Shown: positions 1 to 12,689 of the stretch, in pieces
Layout: the number at the start of each line of letters is the position of its first letter
How positions within the stretch are numbered: the stretch's first letter is position 1
DNA from: Homalodisca vitripennis
Lineage: Eukaryota > Arthropoda > Insecta > Hemiptera > Cicadellidae
Assembly (NCBI RefSeq): GCF_021130785.1
Contig: NW_025776788.1
Coordinates: 60,922 to 124,921 of the forward strand
Reading direction: 5' to 3'
DNA: 64,000 nucleotides
Notes under the pieces: generated by a model
Told to the model about the DNA's origin: nothing
The model's database searches: none
The model's input: the letters and a program-made list of their open reading frames with translations, nothing else
Program-made: the position numbers and the translations under genes

Positions 1-553
1 ATTTATTTCTTTCACTTCCAATGGTAAAACCAATGTATAATAATAAAAGAGTATATTTCACTAACTTATAATACATTAGTCCTTCAGCAGGAGGTTAATG
101 TTTAGGCCTACTTCAAAACATTACCAATACAAATTTAGTACAAAAGTATAAATATAAAATGATAATTACAAACATAAATTAAAAAAAAATAATAAATTTC
201 AATAATAATATTATTATTAAAACCCGAGTGTTTTGTTTATGTAACTGTTTATTCTAATTTATTCTGCAAAATGATTCATCTGCTAACCATGCTAAGAACT
301 AAAGAGCATTAAAATTGGTTGACTACAATAGCATTTTTAAGATTTATTGTAACATATTTCAATAAATAAATTTAAAGATTTTTGTATAGTATACTATGTC
401 TCCTTTGCAAACATTGTAAAAACAAATTAAGACAGGGATAATCAATTTAATATTACAATCATATATTTATATCTATCAATGGGCTCAAAATTTATTGGTA
501 GAAATGGAAAGGAATAGAAATCGGTTAAAGGCAAGACTGAGATAAATATTATG
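1..553. other. AT-rich host intergenic DNA
   Basis: All frames are closed by stops, there is no open frame of useful length and I recognise no RNA gene. I see nothing specific here. Confidence 0.5.
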
Positions 554-720
554 TCTTTATTTCTAGAAAGATGAATAGGGCAAGAGACACAAAGTTCGGT
601 CCGTTAAAAGCTGGCTAATGGACTGTTGAGACTTGGCATTAAATGTGCAGCTGTTCTGTGCTGCCATCTAGAAACTTTAAAAGCGGGTTGAACGAAAGTT
701 TATAGTAGTATGAAAATACT
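554..720. repeat. Duplicated segment, copy A
   Basis: About 165 bp closely resembles 12541-12688 on the same strand. Shared words include CCGTTAAAAGC, GGCTAATGGACTGTTGAGACT, GCTGCCATCTA and AAAGCGGGTTGAA. It lies about 3.6 kb before the first receptor gene, and its partner lies about 3.4 kb before the second. That points to a block duplication, although a dispersed SINE-like repeat is also possible. Confidence 0.65.
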
Positions 721-750
721 CTTTTTTCCTGTTTTTATCTCAAGCGTATA

Positions 751-2073
751 TACAGGATGTTCAGAAATAGGTGTCACACATTTCTGTGTGGATAGTATTC
801 ATAATTTCATGAAAAAAGGTTCAAAATATAGGTATACAAATGTGTTTTTTAGCCACTAGCCGCCTTTTTGATTTTAATAAAATATCTCAAGAAATATTTA
901 ATCCAAGGAAACCAAATTTGGTACATGGGTTTGATAAGTAAGATATTTTTTAAATTATTGCGTTGTTTTCTTTTATTTTAAGACAATGGCGTCTGTTGAA
1001 AATATTTAAATTCAAATAACAAAAAGATTCCTATGATAATATAACATGTACTGGACACCAAATATTTGAGGATTTTTTTCCAATTTCAACGGAACTTGCT
1101 TCAACGAAGTCCGTCAAGACATATCGACGGCGAACACGACCACTGTAAAGGTACGTTTAAACACAAGTCGGGAGCAACAAACATTTTGCCTTTTAATATA
1201 CATGAGCTGTTTTACAATTATAGAAAATAATAACTATTTTTCAATTTTAATAACAATTCCAACGATACCTTAAAAATATCTTTTAACACAAAAGTGAACA
1301 CGACCACTGTAAAGGTACGTTTACACAAGTCGTGAGCAACAATCATTTTGCCTTTTAATATACATGAGCTGTTTTACAATTTTAGAAAAAAATTACTATT
1401 ATTCAATTTTAATAACAATTCCAACGATACCTTAAAAATATCTTTTAACACAAAAGTGAACACGACCACCGTAAAGGTACGTTTACACAAGCCGCGAGCA
1501 ACGAAAATTTTGCCTTTTAATATACAGGAGCTGTTTTACAATTTTAGGAAAAAATAACTATTTTTCAATTTTAATAACAATTCCAACGATACCTTAAAAA
1601 TATCTTTTAACACAAAAGCGAACACGACCACTGTAAAGGTACGTTTACACAAGTCGGGAGCAACAATCATTTTGCCTCTTAATATACATGAGCTGTTTTA
1701 CAATTTTAGAAAATAATAACTATTTTTCAATTTTAACAATTCCAACGATACCTTAAAAATATATTTTAACACAAATGCGAACACGACCACTGTAAAGATA
1801 CGCTCGTACAAGCCAGGAGCAAAAAACCTTTTTCAAATAATTACTGTTGGATTAATATGATTTTCCTCTTAGCTATTTAAAAATATGTGCCAAATTTTGT
1901 TTCCTTTGCTTTTAATAGGTCTAAAGATATAAATTGTTTTATAAAATTATAATATGGCGGCTAGCGGCTAAACAACACAATTCTCAACCCATATTTATAG
2001 AAAATGGTTTGCTAGAAATGATGAAAAGTATCACTCACAGAAGTTTGTGACACCCTTTTTTGAACACCCTGTA
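751..2073. mobile_element. TIR-bounded non-coding DNA transposon
   Basis: The left end (TACAGGATGTTCA, then GTGTCACA and a TTCTGTG stretch) and the right end (TTTGTGACACC, then TGAACACCCTGTA) are imperfect inverted repeats of about 40 bp. Matching 'GGCGGCTAGCGGCTA'-type sequence follows just inside both ends. The interior has no transposase-like frame; about half of it is a 162-bp tandem array. This looks like a non-autonomous element. A diverged relative lies at 18360-19102, and a fragment of its right end abuts the viral element at 21268-21310. The superfamily is not assigned. Confidence 0.75.
1132..1825. repeat. Tandem repeat, ~162-bp unit, about 4.3 copies
   Basis: The landmark GAACACGACCACTGTAAAGG recurs at 1132, 1296, 1458, 1620 and 1779, giving periods of 164, 162, 162 and 159 bp. 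Each unit also has a TTTTAATATACATGAGCTGTT box and a TTCCAACGATACC box. The 69-residue open frame at 1348-1557 is simply repeat sequence and is not called as a gene. The array sits inside the transposon at 751-2073. Confidence 0.9.
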
Positions 2074-2156
2074 TAATCGCTTATTCAATAGTAATACCTG
2101 AATTTTTTTACGAATAATACTAAACTGTTACTCAATAATGGCTACTTATTTACAAC

Positions 2157-2160
<4 letters not shown>

Positions 2161-2208
<48 letters not shown>
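2161..2208. repeat. (TA)n microsatellite
   Basis: An uninterrupted run of about 24 TA dinucleotides. Confidence 0.95.
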
Positions 2209-2209
<1 letters not shown>

Positions 2210-4140
2210 TTTTTGCCACCTGAAAATGGAATAATTGTTTACACTCAAAATAAATTTGCTATATTAATTAGGAATATATAATGGTATTCTGCCATCTGAG
2301 GGAGCACGTTTATTCATTTTACCACATAAAATTGTTTTGCTGTATTATTGCATTTTAAGCACATTACATTTAGAATTCGTGCCCCATAAAATGCAGTGCA
2401 AGTAAACATAATTATTTACTTTTAGTTCCAAGGCCGTCTTGATATATCTGTTATCCAATACAAATAGGAGACATTAGAACATCGGCAAATTGATCCGATA
2501 CACGCAGAGTTATTTTTATTCGTAACAGAAATATAATCCAGGAAAGTCTTCTACATACCGTTTAGAACCAAGAGCAGATCAAAGATAATAAATAATACTT
2601 TTTCCTATCAATAAATGCCGTGTCTAATTCCGAAAGGTGTTAATTTATGTTTAAATTGTTGCCATATGTCCGTTGAAAATATTAGATAACTATACAATTT
2701 TAATTCTTCTATAAAAACCAATTTCAGATTATCCTATTCTAATGAGTATCATATTAAACATTGTAACGTCAGTTATATATTTTAAATCACCTTACAAACT
2801 ACCGGTTAGGGCCGAGCCAGTATTTTCTTTCATAATGGAAAATACATTCAATATATTTAAAGTCAACAACCACATGAAGTAGGTTGGTACTTTTTTACTC
2901 ACTCTTACAAACAACCAACCTTGTGCAATATTCAAAATTTGAGTATATATATAAAGTCTCAACCTACCATTATTTTCACCAAATATTTTAGAGATTTTTT
3001 GCAGTCTTTGTTATGTACACAAGGCTTGAATTTGTGTATTGTTTTAGAACATCTGAAACACTTTGTCTATTACAATAATAATAAGTTACGATAGAAGCAT
3101 AAATAATTAGCCTACAAAATCAAACACCTTGAAAGCTCTTAAGCGTGATCGCCTGAATTACAAAAAAATTGAATAATGTTAATAACTAATGCGTCTAAAT
3201 TTACGGTGTTGCATAATTCAGAGAACCCATTCTGATTAGGTGTGAGGATGTTGTACGTTTCAACCAACCTGTATCCTGTGCTGCGCACAATGTTTTGAAA
3301 ATATTGAATCTATTGGATTTCATACAACCCGACGGAATGAATTCATTTTATTCTTCTTTATGTTTTTCTTGGCTATTGGATAAAATCTGGAAATTTTAAG
3401 ATAAAAAAACTACCTCCGATATAGTAATAAGTATTTTGACTCGTGTTGGCTAACAGAAATTTGAGTTTATAAATTATTCTTATAAAAATTTATGTTTGAA
3501 AAGTTTTTTAAAATCAAGAAAGGTTCTTGTATGAAACATTAAAGCAATAAATGCCTATTCAAATTCAAGTTACTGTGGAAGATTACTAGAGTTCCGTTAC
3601 TCTTTTTTAAAGGCTGTTACTATCATAAACATCAGGAAGTAATGTCTCGCAACCGCTTTGAGGCTAGAGCAGAGCTAGCCTCTTTCAAAGTGACAGAACT
3701 GAGATATAGTGCACCCTCATAGGCTCTCAACAGAAGGCGGCTCTACCCAAAACCTGACCGATCATGTATACCCTGTCACTCCGGAAGCGGTGAAAGGTCC
3801 TTTTAAGACTAAAAGTTTGTAAAACCTCTTCTCCTAGTTATCCATCTAAACTCTATGTGTATTTTCGTTAAAGAATTTGTTTGATTTTACAGTAAGGTGC
3901 TGAGATTCTTTAAATAGCTGCAGAACACTCGATATAGCATGTGTGTCTTCTTATAAAACATCAAAACAAAGCTTAGATTTAAATAAGTTTGTATTCTTAA
4001 ACTACTGTATTACAGTAAATTCATTTTCCAAATTAATGAACCAATCATTAATATTGTCTTAGTGATAATGATGCAGTAATAGATCGTTGTTTCAGCTGTA
4101 TACATATTGAATATAAAAGTCAATACATCTTAGTACAAGG
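2209..4140. other. Gene-free AT-rich intergenic DNA
   Basis: No open frame or RNA gene was recognised. The stretch 3640-3800 is richer in GC than its surroundings and may be a repeat remnant, but I cannot name it. Confidence 0.45.
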
Positions 4141-4248
4141 ACTTTCTGTTGACAAACCGATATCTCCTCGGCAACAATGTAGGTCACTTATTTATGACTT
4201 GGTGCTTAGATACCTAGTAGATGCATTTGGAAGTTCTATCAGTACAGT

Positions 4249-5470
4249 ATGTTAGTGATAAAATGGTTTAGATTCTCTTATAAGAAACTCGGAAAAATGT
4301 TATATGCGTTAGTTGGAATACCTATACGTAGGCATGAATCTGATAAAGAATCGGGAATGGAAATATTGTGTTATTTGGCGTTTTTGATAGGCCTAACATA
4401 TGTGACTGGATTTAACACTTATATACTTATCCGTTTGCTTCCTAACATCGAAGCAATATCAAAGCAATATGTGACTTTACAATGGATTACTAACCAATGG
4501 CTCGTAATATTAATGTTCATCGTTATAACTCTAAGGCACAGGTTTTTAAAACAGACCTTTGCAATGGTAGATGTGATTAAAATGCAAATGAAATCGTTAC
4601 GAAAGCAGAGGACTGAGGTTTGTTTCTTTAACACAGCCAGTGCTTTAGTTCATTGTGTGAACTTGATACTTAGCTTCTATGATGGACTTGTCTACACAAC
4701 AGAACTTCTTAAGATGGCAAACATAAATAACATGTTTTCTCACCATTCCATATATAATCACGTTGATTAAATACTTACTATTTGTATGCATCGTAAAGTA
4801 TAACTGGAACCTTATCTTTGTAGAGTCACTAAAAATATCAAGAAAGTTAAGAAAGAACATTTTTACCAGAACATTGCTGGACGACTTGACAAGAGTGTTA
4901 CCAGTAGTTGAAGTTGATACAAGTCCCAGGTCTTGTACGTGTTACTGTGCCCACAGGTCATCTTCTTCCCACCGTTGCAGCCCCTGGTACCGCAGGTTAC
5001 ATCACTGCCGGAAGATGTGCAAGATGTACATCAAGGCCAAGAAACTCAGCGTCGTAGTCAACAAAGTGTACTTTCCAACTGTTATGATCATTATGATTGG
5101 ATCTGCACTGATTTTTCCCGTTGTGTTCTTTGATATTTTTAACACAAGGTATGAGTATATGAAAAATTACACTTTTATCTTACTTCCAATGCCGAAGATA
5201 TTTTGGATCATTCGCATGTTTACACCCATATTCATCTATGATTTTACAAAGTACAGTGATAGTATATTGGTAAGAGAAGCATCACGGGAAGTCTTCGCAA
5301 CTGAAGATGCGTCAAGAAGGAAGATTATTGCAAGACTCGTGAATAGCGTTAGTGATACATATGCTGATAATCTTTGGTGTCTCTGTGATATTGACTGTTC
5401 CATTATACCACTTCTTCTAGACGTCGTAGTGCTCTTAGGTACAACATTTTTGGCGTCAATTTTTGGTTGA
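4249..5470 (+). pseudogene. Gustatory receptor-like gene, copy 1 (frame break or unresolved intron)
   Basis: Two open frames together give about 400 residues, the usual length of insect gustatory receptors (7tm_7 family), which are plasma-membrane taste channels of sensory neurons. The first frame (4249-4770, 173 aa) opens with a K-L-G-K-x-L-Y-A-L-V-G-I-P-I stretch and has several hydrophobic segments. The second (to 5470) holds a conserved R-E-A-S-R-E-V-F-A-T loop and ends with a last membrane segment resembling the receptor C-terminus, but without the usual TYxxxxxQF signature (it reads GTTF). The frame changes by +1 near 4690-4760. The paralogue at 16051-17281 changes frame at the same place, so the cause may be an ancestral break or an intron I cannot place. 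A Cys/His/Arg-rich stretch at 4925-5030 is unusual for the family. Confidence 0.65.
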
Positions 5471-5934
5471 GATACGCTTTAAGAAACAATACCCGTGGCT
5501 GTAAGTGGAATTTAGTAAAAAAATGAAATTGGCAGTACACACAGATTCAGTTCTCACGGAAAACTAGTGTATTATACTAATTAAACGACTCTCTGTTTCA
5601 CTAGCAAATCAATTAATTAATTATGAAACAGCAGAGTTTTTTTGTGATCAACAACTGAGTTCAACATTTCAACATCCTTAATCTTAATACAAATTCTGAA
5701 AAATCCAATTTTATAAAATTTTCTTTGCTATCAGTCATAGGCATGGCGAACCAGCTGTTATGTTGGGTCAAACAACGATAGAACGAACGAAACTCCCAAA
5801 AAATAAAATAGTTTCATGAAAATCTACAGACTAAATTAGAGGTGAATCGTTGAAACTAAGACTGCTTATCGCGATCCTCCATAGCTGAAACGGTTAAGGA
5901 AAAACGGCAAGGAAAAGGGTAAAGTGTAATTGAA

Positions 5935-8455
5935 ACTGTCGACCACTGCAACGAGTGACAGTGACAGCACCAAAGATTTTGCAGTGTGTGCCTGATCGTA
6001 GCTACAGCGATAAAGTTTTTGCAACCAGTGCCTGCTTGTATTAATAGCGCCAACGTTATTACAACCTGTACATGCATAAAGTGACAGCACCAACGTTGTT
6101 ACAACGAGTGCTTTCTTGTAGCGACAGCGCCAATGTTGTTGCAACGAGTGATTGCTTGTAGCACAGCGCCATTGTTTTTACGACTAGAGCCTGCTTGTTG
6201 CGAAAGCACAAATATTGACCAATGAGTGCCTGTTTGTATCGACAGCACCAACGTCATTCCAACAAGTGGCTACTTGTAGCGACAGCACCAACGTTATTCC
6301 AATGTGTGCCTGCTTGTAGCTACAGCGCCAACGTTCTTCCAACGAGTACCTTCTGTAGCGACAGCACTAACGTTATTCCAACGAGTGCCTCCTTGTAGCG
6401 ACAGCTCCAACTTTATCCCAACGAGTGCCTCCTTGTAGCGACAGCACCAACGTCATTCCAGCAAGTGGCTACTTGTAGCGACAGCACCAACATCATTCCA
6501 ACAAGTGCCTGCTGTAGCGACAGCACCAACGTTATTCCAACGAGTGCCTGCCTGTACCGACAGCTCAAACGCTATCCCAACGAGTGCCTGCTGTAGCGAC
6601 AGCACCAACGTTATTCCAACAAGTGCCAGCTGTAGCGACAGCACCAACGTTATTCCAACGAGTGCCTCCTTGTAGCGACAGCTCCAACTTTATCCCAACG
6701 AGTGCCTCCTTGTAGCGACAGCACCAACGTCATTCCAGCAAGTGGCTACTTGTAGCGACAGCACCAACATCATTCCAACAAGTGCCTGCTGTAGCGACAG
6801 CACCAACGTTATTCCAACGAGTGCATGCCTGTACCGACAGCTCAATCGCTATCCCAACGAGTGCCTGCTGTAGCGACAGCAACAACGTTATTCCAACGAG
6901 TGCCTGCCTGTAGCGACAGCTCCAACTTTATCCCAACGAGTGGCTGCTTGTTGCGATAGCGCCAACTTTATTCCAACGAGTGCCTTCTTGTATTGACAGC
7001 ACCAAAGTTATTTCAATGTGTGCCTGCTTGTAGCGACAGCGCCAACTTTATTCCAACGAGTGCCTTCTTGTATTGACAGCACCAAAGTTATTTCAATGTG
7101 TGCCTGCTTGTAGCGACAGCGCCAACGTTATTCCAACGAGTGCCTGCTGTAGCGACAGCACCAACGTTATTCCAACGAGTGCCTGCCTGTAGCAACAACT
7201 CCAACGTTATCCCAACTAGTGCCTGCCTGTAGCGACAGCTCCAACGTTATCCCAACGAGTGCCTGCTTGTTGCGATAGCGCCAACTTTATTCCAACGAGT
7301 GCCTTCTTGTATTGACAGCACCAAAGTTATTTCAATGTGTGCCTGCTTGTAGCGACAGCTCCAACTTTATCCCAACGAGTGGCTGCTTGTTGCGATAGCG
7401 CCAACTTTATTCCAACGAGTGCCTTCTTGTATTGACAGCACCAAAGTTATTTCAATGTGTGCCTGCTTGTAGCGACAGCGCCAACGTTGTTCCAACGAGT
7501 GCCTTCTGTAGCGACAGCACCAACGTTATTCCAATGTGTGTCTGCTTGTAGCGACAGCGCCAACGTTATTCCAACGAGTGCCTGCTGTAGCGACAGCACC
7601 AACGTTATTCCAACGAGTGCCTGCCTGTAGCAACAACTCCAACGTTATCCCAACTAGTGCCTGCCTGTAGCGACAGCTCCAACGTTATCCCAACGAGTGC
7701 CTGCTTGTTGCGACAGCGCCAACTTTATTCCAACGAGTGCCTGCCTGTAGCAACAACTCCAACGTTATCCCAACTAGTGCCTGCCTGTAGCGACAGCTCC
7801 AACGTTATCCCAACGAGTGTCTGCTTGTTGCGACAGCGCCAACTTTATTCCAACGAGTGCCTTCTTGTATTGACAGCACCAAAGTTATTTCAATGTGTGC
7901 CTGCTTGTAGCGACAGCGCCAACGTTATTCCAACGAGTGCCTGCTGTAGCGACAGCACCAACGTTATTCCAACGAGTGCCTGCCTGTAGCAACAACTCCA
8001 ACGTTATCCCAACTAGTGCCTGCCTGTAGCGACAGCTCCAACGTTATCCCAACGAGTGTCTGCTTGTTGCGACAGCGCCAACTTTATTCCAACGAGTGCC
8101 TTCTTGTATTGACAGCACCAACGTTATTCCAATGTGTGCCTGCTTGTAGCGGACAGCGCCAACGTTGTTCCAATGAGTGCCTTCTGTAGCGACAGCACCA
8201 ACGTTATTTCAACGAGTGCCTGCCTGTAGCGACAGTTACAACGTTATTCCAACGAGTGCCTGCTTGTTGCGACAGCTCCAACGTTGTTCCAACGAGTGCC
8301 TGCTGTTGCGACAGCATCAACGTTGTTCCAACGAGTGCCTGCTGTTGCGACTGCGCCAACTTTATTCCAAAGAGTGCCTGCTTGTAGCGACCGCGCCAAC
8401 GTTGTTCCAACGAGTGCCTGCTTTAATGACAGCGCCAAATTTTCGCAACGAGTGC
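5935..8455. repeat. Large minisatellite, 39-40-bp unit, about 60 copies
   Basis: The unit runs roughly TGTAGCGACAGCACCAACG then TTATTCCAACGAGTGCCTGC (39 bp), or 40 bp when an extra T is present. Higher-order duplication is visible: the ~120-bp stretch with GTGGCTACTTG at 6391-6510 recurs about 260 bp later. Around 6960-8100, longer multi-unit blocks (TTGTATTGACAGCACCAAAG with ATTTCAATGTGTGCC) recur several times. Units become diverged at the left edge (5935-6200). Many long open frames arise on both strands because 39 is a multiple of three; I regard them as by-products. Confidence 0.95.
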
Positions 8456-8459
8456 CACA

Positions 8460-10490
8460 ATTTTGCGGTACATGTATTAATATTAAACATTTTTGAAACT
8501 CTTATGGATTTATATTTTGTTTATAAACTTAATTATTCTGTTAATTCCTCTCTGCCTCTAAGGTTACCCAAAATGCAAATGTAAATATATTCGCTAACGC
8601 TCAGCTAAGTCTCATGGAGTCATATGCACCATCATTGAACTCATTGTTATCCGTATATAAATGATTCCTCATGCTCACTTTTAAGTACATACTCGTATCT
8701 CAATATGTTCTTAAATATGCAGCAGATTTTCAGGCCGACTGAAATTATAATTTTTCATCCCCATGAGTATTAGTCTTCGCTAAAGCTCAGCTAATAAAAG
8801 TTATATCATTATTGTGTACAAATTGTTAATTAATAAAACTATTCTTGCAGTTTCTAAAATACAAAAATCAGTTTAATAAAAATGTAAAACTTTTTATTAA
8901 AGCTGCTCGTGGAAGCCATTTAGAATTATATTATTTTCAATCATTGACTCTATGTTGTCTCTTTGACTGTACATACAAGTAAAACTAGTTGAAACTGCCA
9001 GAAAACTCACCAAATCAGCTAAATATTACTCCTGTAATAGCAATATGTCTATTATGTGTACTTCAATGTATTAAGCAAAGATGGACAGAATGTAGAAATT
9101 AGACTGGCCAAAAAATGATCAATGATTATGTATTTTACAGGTTCTTTAACATTGGGGCTCTGGAAATTTAGATTGAAATAGCTTAAGTTAATTTTATGCA
9201 CGAATGTTGATTGCAAACATGTAATAGCTATTAAAATCATTTAAAAAATAAAATTAAATAGCAAAACAGTGACAACTTATCAATGGTAAACTCAACTGAC
9301 TGCATTGTTCGCTGTATGCAAACATAAGATATATATTTATTGATATAAATTAAAATAACCAACCAATCAAAAACAGTAAAACACATATACTGTTGCTATA
9401 TAGAGGACAAATACATGTGATTGGAGAAATAGATCGAGACGTCAATGCTGGCAGTAAAGTTTATTGAAAGAAATTTACATCAAGGAAACGAATAACGGTT
9501 CATTTTATTAGACTCAGTATCCATACTTCAGCAACACATGATAAACTCACTTGGTTTGTATAGCAACGCTAGGCTTTTATTTGTCTTATAAGTAATAATG
9601 AATATGTGTTGCTAAGCGCTAATCTCGAGAATATTTGCAACTATTCTTCTAATTATTGTTGTAAAATATTCGTTAAAATTTAATAATATATAAAGAAAAT
9701 TCTAGAAATATTTTATAATTTTTAAAAATGGTAATATTTATGTTCAAATCTAAATTTGACTGACATTGAAGAGCTGTTGACATCTCCTGTTGAATTTAAG
9801 CAAAGAGACTGAAATGCTTTGTTTCCATTTAATTCACAGAACAGGGCTTGATCAGTAGTGGTGCGGATAGTAAGTTTAAAGTTAATATCAAACTCTTAAT
9901 ACAGGATGTAACGGTTACGATTTTAATAAATTAATTGCATTCTAAATCCCACTTAAACACTGTCATCAAACGAGCATTAATTATGACTCTTTGAATGCTT
10001 TCTCATGACGTATTCAAAACTGGTGGGCTCTTTTGGCATTGAGATATGGAATTTCCACACTCCAAGGAGAAGAACCAGATGAAAGACACTAAAATGCCTC
10101 AACGACCCATTCCAGACTATATTCTGCGAACAGCAACACGCAATTTCTTCTAAACACATATAAATGTTGTATTGAATATTTAACGATTTATCTCTCATAG
10201 CGGAAGCGGGAAGGAATTCCCTCAGTTGGACTATCAGTTCCATTTATTCTTGTTTATTTTTCATAATCGTGACGGCAAGAAAAACTCAATTATAACGCTT
10301 GAAATATTTAGGACCAAAAGTAGATGTTTTTTATCGATTTTGGTTACGAAGATCTACATGCTTATATCCTTTTGGAAAATAAGGTAAACTGTACTCTGGC
10401 AACGTAATTGAATTTAAATATCCGTAACTAGGCTTCTCAGTCTTAGTCATTCATGAATGTTTTCCTCATGTGGACACCAACGCATATCAT
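8460..10490. other. Gene-free AT-rich intergenic DNA
   Basis: No credible gene is seen. Around 8590-8800 are GCTAACGCTCAGCTAA-type words, which also occur near 15240 and (looser) near 53270, so this part is probably old dispersed-repeat material. Confidence 0.45.
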
Positions 10491-10515
10491 TTCCTATGGC
10501 ACAGTGTTTCTATAA

Positions 10516-10746
10516 ATGTATCGTTTTAAAAGTGAAAATCTAGTATACGATCATTTTGGTTTGAGTTTACATTACGCGCTTAAAAGAGCAGCAATTCAGA
10601 GAATGCCACTTAATATTCCTCCAGTCGAAAGAAATATCATCTTTATAAGACGTCAGTCTATCTTAAAGGTATTGAATACTCTAACTTCATTCATATTTTA
10701 CATAAAAGAATTAAATTTCATAAGACCAATTCAAGGTTGGAAATGA
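10516..10746 (+). other. Open frame of unknown nature with a broken duplicate
   Basis: This is a 76-residue open frame, rich in basic and aliphatic residues, with no motif I recognise. A related sequence at 20325-20545 shares AATTCAGAGAATGCCA and AAGGTATTGAATA words but has in-frame stops. It may be an old exon or just duplicated non-coding DNA. The duplicate is useful mainly as a marker of the block duplication. Confidence 0.3.
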
Positions 10747-10749
10747 AAT

Positions 10750-11083
10750 CATCTGTTAAGTAGCGTTGTCTGTTTTGATGGATAATATTTTGAATACATA
10801 TTCCAATACTAACGTCAATAATATTAAAGGTTCATGAAAATCCGTACTTTGTATTATTTATTGTATATAATGGCAATTTATACAATTAGCATACATCATA
10901 AGTATCTATAATTTATTTGGAAACAAAATATATATTACATTAAGCTATATTATCTAGAAGGCAAGTTAGAAAATTGGTTGCATGCCAAAGTTTACTTTTT
11001 ATAGCTATGTCCCAGGCAGACAGACAGACAATCATATAGAAAGGTAACTTTTACATCTCACGGCAGACAAAAGTGAAATTGTA
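10750..11083. other. Gene-free DNA with a CAGACAGACAGACA tract
   Basis: A short GACA repeat at about 11013-11030 has a counterpart near 20872, again in the same relative order as the other duplicated markers. Confidence 0.4.
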
Positions 11084-11121
11084 GATACAAAGTGACAAAA
11101 TTCAATGACAAAATATATGAA

Positions 11122-11160
<39 letters not shown>

Positions 11161-11196
11161 TATAGATTTTGTCATTGAATTTTGTCACTTCGTATC
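11084..11196. repeat. Long inverted repeat around a TA tract
   Basis: A ~31-bp arm at 11084-11114 (GATACAAAGTGACAAAATTC onward) is matched in inverted orientation at 11166-11196 with one clear mismatch. The loop is almost pure TA. It could extrude as a hairpin or cruciform, and may be a palindromic miniature element. Confidence 0.85.
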
Positions 11197-12540
11197 TAAA
11201 GTTATATTATAATATATATATAGATGCACTAGTACGACCACTGCTGGTTCGAGTGTATTATATTTCGGGCGCTTATTTTAAGACTGCTTTGTTGCCACGA
11301 TCAAGAAAATACTTCAAATGTTTATAATTATGGTAATATCTAACTTAGTAAGAATAAAGTAATTTACTATGTTTTTTTTCCTAATTTGATTTAGATTTTT
11401 ATTTCCCAACCAAAAAAATATGTATCGCAGATTAGAGAAACCTACTTCTGTCATAATATAACAAAGATTAATGCTATGCCAGTCTTTGAATTTATAGTAG
11501 GTTTTGTTATATTTTAGAACAGTTAGAGCTGGAGATGGTACATAAATTCAATGGCAAAAGAACAGTCCTGCCAAATTTAATCTAGTATAGTTCTTGTCGA
11601 CTGCTTCAAACGCTTCCTCGAAGTCTAATTCTAACCTTCTTATGTTTTAGGATATTTTCTTAGATAGATTGGTATATATCTAATCGCTGAAGTATAACTC
11701 TACTTGAAGATTATGATTACTCTTTTGACAATTTATTTACGTTAATAAATGTAATTAAATTTTTAAAAATGTACAAAATTTACACAGAAGAGTTGAATAA
11801 TTTACAGGCTCATTCAATTGTATTACACAATTTTAGAGACCTAGTTTGGATTTTCCCCTGTTTTAAAAGCCAGTGGGGCACAACCCGGAGAGATTTTCGA
11901 AATAATAATAATAGGCCTATATTTATCTCAAGAACCGTAAAAATTTCCATGTAAAATTTAAGTACAATCAAATGATTGCTTTACATGTGAAAACAAAACA
12001 AACAATGAAGCCACTTTCTCATTTACAATATTATTAGAATTTAAATATATTTGGAATTGACCCTGAGGTTTCAACTATATATTTCAGTAGAACACACACC
12101 TGAAGGTTCGAGGATATTTTAAAATATTAGTTATAGTTCAGTGATAAAAACTTAGCTGACCATCGGCCAAGAGTAAATAAACATTATAACAGAAACCAAT
12201 GGGTAGTAAATCCGCATGGGTCCATTTTATTGTTGATAAACTAGATCTCTCAAAATCGAATGTGGAAGGATCTTTATTTATTTCACTCTCTAAAAAAATC
12301 ACACTATTTGACTGCGATAGCATATTTTACATCATTTGTTTAAATCACTTCAGTAATACATGTAAAATTTTCTATAGTATATTTTATATAAACGAGTGAA
12401 ATAATACAACCGATAAAAGTAACAAAATAGTAATAAAATTGTATATTTATTAACTGGTTTAAGAATGCCTCGATACAAGATACTTTATAACTATATAGAA
12501 TTAGAAAGTGTTCGAAAATGAATCAGAGATTCTTGTCATG
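11197..12540. other. Gene-free AT-rich intergenic DNA
   Basis: Only short open frames of random character (for example 11769-11954 and 12199-12399) are present; no recognisable domain. Confidence 0.45.
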
Positions 12541-12688
12541 TCTCTATTTCAAGAAAGAGGGTCTCTATACACAAAGTGCGGACCGTTAAAAGCCGGCTAA
12601 TGGACTGTTGAGACTGAGCTGTTCAGTGCTGCCATCTATAACGGCAAAAGCGGGTTGAAACGAAGGTTTATAGCAGCATGATAATACC
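12541..12688. repeat. Duplicated segment, copy B
   Basis: Partner of 554-720, same orientation, with substitutions and a small deletion in the middle. It marks the start of the second duplicated block. Confidence 0.65.
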
Positions 12689-12689
12689 C

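Noticed and set aside
1348..1557. 69-codon open frame in the 162-bp array
   Set aside because: It spans the repeat units and contains the repeat's own internal duplication; non-coding transposon interior.
6453..8584. Long open frames on both strands in the minisatellite
   Set aside because: They follow from a stop-poor 39-bp unit; unit lengths vary between 39 and 40, which breaks any frame over distance.
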